Shown here piece after piece: positions 7,487 through 15,931 of a stretch of DNA of 37,495 nt. The stretch lies in NCBI GenBank assembly GCA_005777415.1, contig SXMI01000160.1, forward strand, positions 1 to 37,495, given 5' to 3'. The translations under genes and the position numbers were made by a program. Position 1 is the stretch's first letter. Every line of letters starts with the position of its first letter. This DNA is from Actinomycetota bacterium. GTDB lineage: Bacteria > Actinomycetota > Acidimicrobiia > Acidimicrobiales > Microtrichaceae. The notes beneath the pieces were generated by a model, which was not told the origin of the DNA, searched no databases, and saw nothing but the letters and a program-made list of their open reading frames with translations.

Positions 7487-9466
7487 ATGCCCGAGCAGCT
7501 CATCTGGTCGCCGCTGCAACTGGGTCCCGTCACGGTCCGCAACCGGATCGTCTTCTCGGCCCACCTCACCAACTACGCCCGGGACGGCCTGCCGACCGAG
7601 CAGCACGCCGCGTACTACGCGGCCCGGGCCGCCGGCGGGGCGGGGCTCATCATCACCGAGGAGCACTCGACCCACCCGACCGACTGGCCCTACGAGAAGC
7701 TGATCCACGGGTTCCACCCGGAGGTGATCCCCGGGTACCGGCGCATCACCGAGGCCGTCCACCGGCACCGCGTGCCGATCCTCGCCCAGATCAACCACAA
7801 CGGCGGTCAGGCGAGCTCCATGTACTCGCGGTTGCCCGTCTGGGCGCCGTCCCCGGTGGCCGACCCGCTGTTCCGTGAGGTCCCCAAGGCGGTGTCGCAC
7901 GCCGAGATCAGCGAGATCGTCGCCTCGTACGGGCTGGTCGCCGGGCACTGCGCCGAGGGCGGCTTCGACGGCGTCGAGCTCCAGTGCTCACACAGCTCGA
8001 TCGTGCGGGGGTTCCTGTCCCCGGCCACGAACCACCGCACCGACGAGTACGGCGGTCCACTCGAGCACCGGGCCCGGATCCTCCTCGAGATCGTCGCCGA
8101 GGTCCGTCGGGTGATCGGGCCGGACCTGGCGCTGGGCGTCCGGCTGTGCGGGGACGAGTTGATCGAGGGAGGCACCACGATCGACGAGGCCGTGCAGGTC
8201 GCCCGGATGGTCGAGGCCACCGGTCAGGTGGACTACATCAACACCTCGATCGGGGTGGCGACGGCGTCGCTGTTCATGATCGAGGCCTCCATGCACATCC
8301 CGCCGGGGTACTCCATGTTCATCCCCTCCGCGATCCGGGAGGCGGTCGACCTGCCGGTGGTCGGCGTCGGCCGGTTCAAGGATCCGCTCCAGGCCGAACG
8401 GGCGCTCGCCGAGGGCCAGTGCGACCTGGTCGGCGTGGTCCGCGGGCAGATCGCGGACCCGGAGTTCGTCGCCAAGGCCCGGGCCGGGTACACCGACGAC
8501 ACCCGGCTCTGCCTGTCCTGCAACCAGGAGTGCGTGGGCCGCATGGGGCTCAACCGCTGGCTCGGCTGCATCGAGAACCCGGCCGCCGGTCGGGAGTCCC
8601 TCGGCGTCGGCCGCGCCCGGCCGGTCCGGCTGGGCCGGCGGGTGCTGGTGATCGGCGCCGGTCCGGCGGGCCTCCAGACCGCGATCGCCGCCGCCCGCAA
8701 CGGGCACCGGGTGACCGTCCTCGAGCGGTCGTCCGCCGCGGGCGGGCAGGTCCGGCTGGCGGCCACGGTCCCGAACCGGGCCGAGTTCGGCGACCTGGTC
8801 CGCAACCAGCTCCACGAGTGCGGCCGGCTCGGCGTGCAGATCGAGTACGGCGTCGAGGCCACCGCCGACGAGGTCGAGTCCCGCGGCGCCGACACCGTCG
8901 TCGTCGCCACGGGGTCGGTGCCGTCCCGTCCGTGGTGGGCGCCGGGCGACGCCGAGTGGATCGTCGACGTCCGCGACGTGCTGGAGGGGACGGTGCAGCC
9001 GACCGGCAACGTCGTGGTGCTCGACGAGCTCGGGTTCCACCACGCCACGTCGGTGGCCGAACTGCTGGCCGACCGCGGCTGCCACGTCGAGGTGGTCAGC
9101 CCGGGCATGGTGGTGGGCCAGGACCTGGGCATCACCCTCGACCTGGAGAACTGGTGGATCCGGGCCGAGTCGAAGGGCATCCGGCAGTCCACCGAGCTGG
9201 TGCCGATGTCGGTGGACGGCCGGACCGTCACCTTCCAGCACCACCCGACCGGGAGCTCCGAGGAACGGACCGTCGACTGGTTGGTCCTGGCGGTGCCCTC
9301 CACCCCGGCCGACGCGCTCTACCACGAGCTCCGTGCCCGGGGGCTGCCCGTCGAGCGGGTGGGTGACGCCGTGGCCGCACGACGGGCGCACGCCGCCGTC
9401 ATCGACGGCGAGCGGGTCGGCGCCGCGGTCCCGGCCGCTGAGCGCGAACCGGTCAGGGTCCCGTGA
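7487..9466 (+). CDS. Mycofactocin-system FadH/OYE family oxidoreductase (copy 2)
   Basis: RIVFSAHLTNYARDGLPTEQHAAYYAARAAGGAGLIITEE; Fe-S motif CLSCNQECVGRMGLNRWLGC (CX2CX3CX11C); FAD motif VLVIGAGPAGLQTA. Confidence 0.88.
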   Translation: MPEQLIWSPLQLGPVTVRNRIVFSAHLTNYARDGLPTEQHAAYYAARAAGGAGLIITEEHSTHPTDWPYEKLIHGFHPEVIPGYRRITEAVHRHRVPILAQINHNGGQASSMYSRLPVWAPSPVADPLFREVPKAVSHAEISEIVASYGLVAGHCAEGGFDGVELQCSHSSIVRGFLSPATNHRTDEYGGPLEHRARILLEIVAEVRRVIGPDLALGVRLCGDELIEGGTTIDEAVQVARMVEATGQVDYINTSIGVATASLFMIEASMHIPPGYSMFIPSAIREAVDLPVVGVGRFKDPLQAERALAEGQCDLVGVVRGQIADPEFVAKARAGYTDDTRLCLSCNQECVGRMGLNRWLGCIENPAAGRESLGVGRARPVRLGRRVLVIGAGPAGLQTAIAAARNGHRVTVLERSSAAGGQVRLAATVPNRAEFGDLVRNQLHECGRLGVQIEYGVEATADEVESRGADTVVVATGSVPSRPWWAPGDAEWIVDVRDVLEGTVQPTGNVVVLDELGFHHATSVAELLADRGCHVEVVSPGMVVGQDLGITLDLENWWIRAESKGIRQSTELVPMSVDGRTVTFQHHPTGSSEERTVDWLVLAVPSTPADALYHELRARGLPVERVGDAVAARRAHAAVIDGERVGAAVPAAEREPVRVP

Positions 9467-10389
9467 CGTCCACCGTGGCCGTGCTGCCCGTCCGCGACGG
9501 CACGCTCCCGGCGGGGTCGCTCGATGCGGTCGCCGCCGCCGGTGGTGAGGTCCTGGTCGTCGGCGCCGGTGCCGACCGGGCGGCCGAACAGCTCGGGTCG
9601 CTGGCCGCCCGGGTCCGGGCCTGGGACACGCCCGGGTTCGCACCGGGACGCTGGGCGCCGGTTGTCGCCGAGCTCGTCGGGGACGGGCGCATCGTCGTCC
9701 TGCCCGGTTCACCCGACGGCCGCGACCTGGCTCCGCGGGTGGCCGCGTCGCTCGGTCTCCCGCTCGTGGCCGGGGTCGTGGAGGTTCGTGACGACCGGCT
9801 CGTCGCCGCCCGGTGGGGTGGATCCGTCATGGTCGAGGTTGCGTTGAGCGGCCCCGTCGTGGTGACGGTGCAACCGGGACTGTCGGCACCCGAGTCGCAC
9901 GAGCACGGCTCGGGACCCGCGGCCGAGGCCGTCGAGGCCGCCCCGGCGGGACACCGGGACGCCGAGGTGGTCGAACTGCTCGGACCCGACGTCGCCACGA
10001 TGGACCTGGCCGAGGCGCCCCGGCTGGTGGGTGGAGGAGCCGGACTGGATTCGCCCGAGCGGTTCGGGGAGCTGGCCGATCTGGCCGAGCTGATCGGCGC
10101 CGCCATGGGGGCGACGCGAGTGGTGACCGACCGGGGCTGGGTCGGTCACGAACGACAGATCGGGACGACGGGCGTGGTCGTGGACCCGTCGCTGTACCTG
10201 GCGTTCGGCATCTCCGGGGCGGTCCAGCACACCGCCGGACTGGGGGACCCGGACCACATCGTCAGCGTCAACACCGAGCCGCACTGCCCGATGATGTCGA
10301 TGGCGGACCTGGCGATCGTCTCGGATGCGAACGCGACCGTCGTGGAGCTCCTCCGCCTGCTCCGGTCCGAGGGGGCGGCGGCATCGTGA
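9463..10389 (+). CDS. Electron transfer flavoprotein alpha subunit (FixB-like), mft-associated
   Basis: C-terminal FAD-domain motif LYLAFGISGAVQHTAGLGDPDHIVSVNTEPHCPMMSMADLAIVSD. 4-bp overlap with the upstream gene. Confidence 0.88.
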   Translation: MTSTVAVLPVRDGTLPAGSLDAVAAAGGEVLVVGAGADRAAEQLGSLAARVRAWDTPGFAPGRWAPVVAELVGDGRIVVLPGSPDGRDLAPRVAASLGLPLVAGVVEVRDDRLVAARWGGSVMVEVALSGPVVVTVQPGLSAPESHEHGSGPAAEAVEAAPAGHRDAEVVELLGPDVATMDLAEAPRLVGGGAGLDSPERFGELADLAELIGAAMGATRVVTDRGWVGHERQIGTTGVVVDPSLYLAFGISGAVQHTAGLGDPDHIVSVNTEPHCPMMSMADLAIVSDANATVVELLRLLRSEGAAAS

Positions 10390-11684
10390 GCGACTTCGAC
10401 GCGATCGTCGTCGGCGCCGGCCCGGCGGGTTCGGCCGCCGCGCTCGAGCTGGCCCGCGCCGGCCGGTCGGTGTGCCTGCTGGAGCGGGGACCCACGCCGG
10501 GCTCCAAGAACATGTACGGCGGGGTGGTCTACGGGCGGATCCTGGACACGCTCGTCCCCGGGTGGTGGGAGCAGATGCCCGTCCAGCGGTGGGTCACCCG
10601 GCGCAGCACCATGCTGATCCACGACGACCGGGCGCTGACGGTCGACTTCCGCCATCCCGGGTGGGGCGCGGCTCCGTTCAACGGTGCGACCACGTTCCGA
10701 CCCGACTTCGACGCCTGGCTCGCCGGACTGGCGGTCGATGCTGGGGCGTCGCTGGTGTGCTCGACCACGGCCACCGGCCTGATCCGCGAGGGTGGCCGCG
10801 TCGTCGGCGTCCGCACCGACCGGCCCGACGGCGACCTCCGGGCACCGGTGGTCATCGCCTGCGACGGGGTGAACTCGTTCCTGGCCAAGGAGGCGGGGAT
10901 GTACCCGCACACCGACGCCGCGAACTTCACCGTGGGGGTGAAGGAGACCATCTCGTTGCCCCGTGAGGTGATCGACGAGCGGTTCGGCGTCCGCGGTGAG
11001 GAGGGCGTGGACATCGAGATCCTGGGCTGCACCGGCGACGTGCCGGGGGGAGGGTTCGTCTACACGAACGCCACGTCGGTCGCCGTGGGACTGGTGCTGT
11101 CGCTCCCGGCGCTGGCGGCGGGCGGCGACCGTCCCGAGGAGCTGCTCCGCCGCCTGAAGGCGCACCCGGCGATCGCCCCGCTCGTGGAGGGCGGCGAGGT
11201 GCTCGAGTACTCGGCCCACGTGATCCCGGAGGCGGGCTACGAGATGATGCCCGAGCTCGTCGGCGACGGGATCCTGGTCGCCGGTGACGCCGCCGCCATG
11301 TGCCTGGCCGCCGGCATCTGGCTGGAGGGTGTGAACTTCGCGATCGGCTCCGGCGCGGCCGCCGGGCGGGCGGCGGCGCAGTGCATCGCCCGCAACGACA
11401 CGTCGGCCGCTGCGCTGGCGGCCTACCGGCGGGCGCTCGAGTCGTCGTTCGTCCTGGCCGATCACCGCAAGCTGCGGGCGGCACCCCACCTGGTCATGGG
11501 CGACCTGGCCCAGCGTGGCCTGCCGGCGGTCGCGTGCGGGGTGATGGAGGACCTGTTCACCGTCCGGAACCCCGAGCCCAAGCCGGGTGTCCGGCGGATC
11601 GTGCGGACGCAGATGCGGCGGCACGGGGTGCGGGCCCGGGACGCCGTCCGGGAGGGCCTGCGTGCGCTCCGGGCGTTCGGGTGA
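10386..11684 (+). CDS. FixC-like ETF:quinone oxidoreductase-family flavoprotein
   Basis: DAIVVGAGPAGSAAALELARAGRSVCLLERGPTPGSKNMYGGVVYG...GDGILVAGDAAAMCLAAGIWLEGVNFAIGSG. GTG start overlapping the ETF-alpha stop. Confidence 0.9.
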   Translation: MSDFDAIVVGAGPAGSAAALELARAGRSVCLLERGPTPGSKNMYGGVVYGRILDTLVPGWWEQMPVQRWVTRRSTMLIHDDRALTVDFRHPGWGAAPFNGATTFRPDFDAWLAGLAVDAGASLVCSTTATGLIREGGRVVGVRTDRPDGDLRAPVVIACDGVNSFLAKEAGMYPHTDAANFTVGVKETISLPREVIDERFGVRGEEGVDIEILGCTGDVPGGGFVYTNATSVAVGLVLSLPALAAGGDRPEELLRRLKAHPAIAPLVEGGEVLEYSAHVIPEAGYEMMPELVGDGILVAGDAAAMCLAAGIWLEGVNFAIGSGAAAGRAAAQCIARNDTSAAALAAYRRALESSFVLADHRKLRAAPHLVMGDLAQRGLPAVACGVMEDLFTVRNPEPKPGVRRIVRTQMRRHGVRARDAVREGLRALRAFG

Positions 11685-12004
11685 GCGATGCTGGAGCGAC
11701 CGTGACCGACTCGACCTACCCCGAGATCAGCTTCGAGGCCCGGATGGCCACTGTCGAGTTCCGCGTCGACGCGGACCGGGCCCACATCACCGTGGACGAC
11801 ACGGTCTGTCGTGACTGCACGACCCGGGGGTGCATCACGGCGTGCCCGGCGAACCTGTTCGTGCCCACGGCGGCCGGCGGGATCCTGTTCAACTACGAGC
11901 AGTGCTTCGAGTGCGGGACCTGCTACCTCGTGTGCAACGAGGAGGGCGCGATCTCCTGGACCTACCCCGAGGGTGGGCACGGGGTCGTGTTCCACCGGAG
12001 CTGA
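11681..12004 (+). CDS. FixX-like ferredoxin
   Basis: CRDCTTRGCITACPANLF...NYEQCFECGTCYLVCNEEGAISWTYPEGGHGVVF. Start GTG 11681 or 11702. Confidence 0.88.
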   Translation: MSDAGATVTDSTYPEISFEARMATVEFRVDADRAHITVDDTVCRDCTTRGCITACPANLFVPTAAGGILFNYEQCFECGTCYLVCNEEGAISWTYPEGGHGVVFHRS

Positions 12005-12010
12005 GCGGTC

Positions 12011-12859
12011 GTGATCGTCGCCGCGTGCGTGAAGCTGGTCGACCTGCGCCCCGGGGTGGATCGACTCACCGGTGCCGTCACGCCGTCGACGACCCTCGGG
12101 TGCTCGGCGGCCGACCGGGCGGCGGTGGAGCTGGCGCTGCAGTTGGCGGACTCGTGGTCCGCCGAGAGCGTGGTCGTCTGCTGCGGCCCGGACCGGGCGG
12201 ACCCGGTGCTGCGGGAGTTCGCTGCGGCCGGGGTCGATCGACTCGTCCGCATCGACGCCACGGGTGCGCCGGACAGCGCCGACGTGGCCGGTCTGCTCGC
12301 CACCACCCTGGCCGGGCTCGGTGCCGACGTGGTCGTCTGCGGGGACCACTCCCTCGACCGCGGGTCGGGCTCGGTCCCGGCCTTCGTGGCCGGAGCGCTC
12401 GGTGCCGCCCAGGCCCTCGGACTCGTCGAGGTCGGCACCGAGGGGCCCGGAACGCTGCGGGCCACCCGGCGCCTCGACGGCGGTCGTCGCGAACGGCTCG
12501 TCGTGGATGCCCCGAGCGTGGTCTCGGTGGAGGGCTCGGTGGCGGAGCTGCGCCGGGCCTCGCTCGCCGCGACCCTGCGGGCGGGTGACGTCCCGGTGGA
12601 GGTCGTGGCCGCTCCCGGCCTGGTCGTCCCGCCAACGGTGACGACGCGGCCGTGGGTGCCTCCCACCCGGGTCCAACCGCCCCCGCAGGGGACCGCCGCC
12701 CTGGAGCGGGTGGTGGAACTGACCGGGGCGATGGTCGAGCGGACGCCGCCGCGCACCGTCGAGCTCCCCCCGGACCGGGCGGCGGCGCTGATCGTCGAGC
12801 AGCTCCGGGCCTGGGGCTACCTGGAGGCCGTACCGTCGGAACCGGCGACCGACGGGTGA
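12011..12859 (+). CDS. Electron transfer flavoprotein beta subunit (FixA-like), mft-associated
   Basis: VIVAACVKLVDLRPGVDRLTG...ADVVVCGDHSLDRGSGSVPAFVAGALGAAQALGLVEV. In operon with ETF-alpha, FixC and FixX. Confidence 0.87.
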   Translation: MIVAACVKLVDLRPGVDRLTGAVTPSTTLGCSAADRAAVELALQLADSWSAESVVVCCGPDRADPVLREFAAAGVDRLVRIDATGAPDSADVAGLLATTLAGLGADVVVCGDHSLDRGSGSVPAFVAGALGAAQALGLVEVGTEGPGTLRATRRLDGGRRERLVVDAPSVVSVEGSVAELRRASLAATLRAGDVPVEVVAAPGLVVPPTVTTRPWVPPTRVQPPPQGTAALERVVELTGAMVERTPPRTVELPPDRAAALIVEQLRAWGYLEAVPSEPATDG

Positions 12860-13611
12860 ACGACCTGGCGGCCATGACCTGGCCGGAGGTGCCGACGGGT
12901 GCGGTGCTGGTGGTCCCGCTGGGCAGCTGCGAGCAGCACGGGCCGCACCTCCCGCTCGACACCGACACCCGGATCGCCGTGGCGCTCGCCGCCGGACTCG
13001 CCGAGCGGGAGCCGGACCTGGTCGTGTCGCCGGCGGTGACGATCGGTGCATCCGGCGAGCACCAGGGGTTCCCGGGCACGCTGTCGATCGGCACCGCGGC
13101 GCTGGAGTCGGTCCTGGTCGAACTGGTCCGGTCCGCGTTGCCGCCTCCCGGGGCGGCGCGACCGCGGCCGTTCTCGGGGGTGGTCCTGGTGAACGGCCAC
13201 GGTGGCAACGTCGAGGCCACGACCCGGGCGGCGGCGCGACTTCGCCGCGAGGGTCGCGACGTCCTGGTCTGGCATCCCCGTGTGCCCGATGGCGACTCGC
13301 ACGCCGGTCGCACCGAGACCTCGGTGCTGTTGCACCTGCACCCCGAGGTGGTCCGGGTCGACCGTGCCGTCCCGGGGTCCACGGCCCGGTGGCGCGAGAT
13401 CCGCGAGGTCGTCGAGGCCGATGGGCTGGCCGAGGTCAGCCCGACGGGTGTGCTCGGTGATCCGACGCCGGCCTCGGCGGAGGAGGGCGAGCGGATCGTC
13501 GCCATGCTCGTCGATGACCTGGCGGGCGCAGTGCAGGCCTGGCGTGCGACGCTGTCGGACGTGGAATCGCCTGCCGACCCGTCGGCGTCTCGTTCGGGAG
13601 CGCCGACGTGA
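12856..13611 (+). CDS. mftE: Mycofactocin precursor peptide peptidase MftE (creatininase family)
   Basis: LVVPLGSCEQHGPHLPLDTDTRIA...GASGEHQGFPGTLSIG...VLVNGHGGNV...DSHAGRTETS. GTG start with 4-bp overlap. Confidence 0.94.
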   Translation: MNDLAAMTWPEVPTGAVLVVPLGSCEQHGPHLPLDTDTRIAVALAAGLAEREPDLVVSPAVTIGASGEHQGFPGTLSIGTAALESVLVELVRSALPPPGAARPRPFSGVVLVNGHGGNVEATTRAAARLRREGRDVLVWHPRVPDGDSHAGRTETSVLLHLHPEVVRVDRAVPGSTARWREIREVVEADGLAEVSPTGVLGDPTPASAEEGERIVAMLVDDLAGAVQAWRATLSDVESPADPSASRSGAPT

Positions 13612-14384
13612 CCGCCCCCGTCGCCCTGGTCACCGGCGGCGCCCGAGGCATCGGCGCCGCAGTGTGCCGTCGGCTGTCGGCGAGCGGTCACCGGGTCGTC
13701 GTCGTGGACTGCTGCGAGGACCTGGCGCGGCTCGACTACCCACTCGCCACGCTCGCCGACCTCGAGGCGACGGTCGACGCGTGCGGCCCGGACGCCGAGG
13801 GCGTGGTCTGCGACGTGCGGGACGGCGAGGCGCTGGCGCAGGTCGTGGCCGACCTGGACCGCCTCGACGTCGTGGTCGCCGCCGCCGGGGTGGTGTGGGG
13901 CGGGGTGCCGCTCTGGGAGACGCCGGACGCCGTCTGGGACGTGCTGGTGGACGTCAACGCCCGGGGCGTGTTCAACACGGTGCGGGCCGCCGTGCCGGCC
14001 CTGTTGGAGCGTCCGGTACCCCGGTCGGGTCGCATCGTCGCCGTCGCTTCGGCGGCGTCGAGCCGTGGGCTCCTGCACCTGGGCGCCTACAGCGCGGCCA
14101 AGCATGCCGTCGTCGGGCTGGTCCGGAGCCTGGCGGCGGACCTGGCCGACAGCGGCGTGACGGTCAACGCGGTCGCCCCCGGATCGACCGACACCGAGAT
14201 CCTGGCGGCGTCGGCCGCCGTCTACGACCTGGACGCACCGTCCGACTTCGCTTCGCACCACCCGATCGGCCGACTGATCGACCCCGATGAGGTCGCCGCG
14301 GCGGTGGCGTGGCTGTGCGATCCGTCGGCCTCGGGCGTCACCGGCGCCGTGCTCGCCGTCGACGGCGGCATGACCGCGGTCTGA
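13608..14384 (+). CDS. SDR family oxidoreductase of mycofactocin-coupled type
   Basis: TGGARGIG nucleotide motif, YSAAK active site, and an insertion CCEDLARLDYPLATLADLEATVDACG after beta-2, typical of MFT-linked SDRs. Lies between mftE and mftF. Confidence 0.88.
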   Translation: MTAPVALVTGGARGIGAAVCRRLSASGHRVVVVDCCEDLARLDYPLATLADLEATVDACGPDAEGVVCDVRDGEALAQVVADLDRLDVVVAAAGVVWGGVPLWETPDAVWDVLVDVNARGVFNTVRAAVPALLERPVPRSGRIVAVASAASSRGLLHLGAYSAAKHAVVGLVRSLAADLADSGVTVNAVAPGSTDTEILAASAAVYDLDAPSDFASHHPIGRLIDPDEVAAAVAWLCDPSASGVTGAVLAVDGGMTAV

Positions 14385-14396
14385 ACCGCCGTCGCC

Positions 14397-15815
14397 GTGC
14401 GCTACCGGCCCGATCCGTCGACCCGGCTCCTCCCGGACGGACGGACGTTGATCGGCGGGTCCCCGCTGCGTCTCTTCCGCCTGACCGCCGGCGGTGGCCG
14501 GTGGTTCCAGTCCCTGGTCGGGGGCGAGGACCTCGATGTCCCCGGGCCGCGTGGTCCCGAGGGGTCCGCCGGGGTCGGCGGCGCGCTGCTCCGACGGTTG
14601 CTCGACGCCGGTGTCGTCCACCCCGATCCCCGCAGCGGACCGGTTGACCAGGTAGCCGGTGGGGCCCCACCGGCCTGCACCGTCGTCGTGCCCGTCCGTG
14701 ACCGCCCGGAGCAGTTGGCGTCACTGCTGGAGTCGATCGACCGGGCCGGCGGCGTGGCCGAGGTGGTGGTGGTGGACGACGGCTCGCTCGACGCTGCGGC
14801 GCACGAGCAGGTCGCCGAACGGTTCGGGGCCTCGTACCTGCGTCTGGAACGCTCCCGGGGGCCGGCGGCCGCGCGCGACGCCGGGATCCGGCTCGCCGGT
14901 CACGAGGTGGTGGTCCTCGTTGACTCCGACGTCGTGGTGACGGTCGGCTGGCTCGAACCGCTGCTCGCGCACCTCGCCGACCCGGTGGTCGCAGCGGTGG
15001 CCGCACGGGTCCGCACCGCAGCCGACCCGGCCGGTTCGGGGCGCCTCGCCGGGTACGAGTCCCGGCGCTCACCGCTCGATCTGGGTGATGTCCCGGCCCC
15101 GGTGGCAGCCGGCACCCGGGTCGCATACGTCCCGGCGGCGGCCCTCCTGTTGCGGCGGGCGGCCTACCTGGACGTCGGCGGCTTCGATGTGGAGCTCCGC
15201 TTCGGGGAGGACGTCGACCTGGAGTGGCGACTCGCCGATCGTGGCTGGACCGTCCGGTACGAGCCGGCGTCGGTCGTGTTCCACCCGCCCCGGCCCGACG
15301 TGGGGAAGTGGCTCCGCCAGCGGTTCGAGTACGGCACGGCCGCCGCGGCCCTGGACCGCCGGCACCCCGGTTCGGTCGCGCCCTGGCGGGCCTCCCGCTG
15401 GAGCCTCCTGGTGTGGCTCCTCGTCCTGGCGGGGCACCCGGGCGCAGCCCTGCTGGTGGCCGGAGGGACCGGGGCCGCGCTGGCGCGTCGACTGGACGAC
15501 CTTCCGGCGTCGGAGGCGGTCGCCATGGTGGGCCGCGGGCACCTGGCCGCCGGCCGCTCCCTCGCCGGGGCGCTGGTCCGGACCTGGTGGCCCCTGGTGC
15601 TGGTCGGCTCCTGCTGCTCGCGACGGATCCGGAGGGCCGGGGCCCTGGCGCTGGTCGTGGCGGTGCTCGATCGCTCCCGATCCGCCGGAGCGGGAGGTTC
15701 CCCGACCGACCTCCCGCTCGGGGTGCTGGACGACGTGGCGTACGGTGCCGGTGTGTGGTGGGGCTGTGTTCGGCACCGACGCTGGGGTCCGCTGGTCCCG
15801 ACGCTCGACCCGTGA
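14397..15815 (+). CDS. mftF: Mycofactocin glycosyltransferase MftF
   Basis: MRYRPDPSTRLLPDGRTLIGGSPLRLFRLT...GT2 motifs CTVVVPVRDRPEQL, VVVDDGS, VLVDSDVVV, FGEDVDLEWRL. Follows mftE and the SDR. Confidence 0.93.
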   Translation: MRYRPDPSTRLLPDGRTLIGGSPLRLFRLTAGGGRWFQSLVGGEDLDVPGPRGPEGSAGVGGALLRRLLDAGVVHPDPRSGPVDQVAGGAPPACTVVVPVRDRPEQLASLLESIDRAGGVAEVVVVDDGSLDAAAHEQVAERFGASYLRLERSRGPAAARDAGIRLAGHEVVVLVDSDVVVTVGWLEPLLAHLADPVVAAVAARVRTAADPAGSGRLAGYESRRSPLDLGDVPAPVAAGTRVAYVPAAALLLRRAAYLDVGGFDVELRFGEDVDLEWRLADRGWTVRYEPASVVFHPPRPDVGKWLRQRFEYGTAAAALDRRHPGSVAPWRASRWSLLVWLLVLAGHPGAALLVAGGTGAALARRLDDLPASEAVAMVGRGHLAAGRSLAGALVRTWWPLVLVGSCCSRRIRRAGALALVVAVLDRSRSAGAGGSPTDLPLGVLDDVAYGAGVWWGCVRHRRWGPLVPTLDP

Positions 15816-15931
15816 CCGGAACCGGGCGGGGCCCGGGCCGGACGTCACACCGGAGGGAACTCAGGTCCCGGGCCGGGGATGTCGATGAACCCTCGGCAGG
15901 TCCGGACGGTCCGGGCAGGCCGAGGACCGAG

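Noticed and set aside
12078-14621. 847-aa minus-strand ORF across ETF-beta, mftE and the SDR
   Set aside because: No recognisable domain and low-complexity composition; the plus-strand genes have intact motifs and coupled starts.
15224-15931. N-terminal extension of the 961-aa lectin ORF into mftF
   Set aside because: Overlaps mftF in another frame. A good signal peptide begins at ATG 15932.
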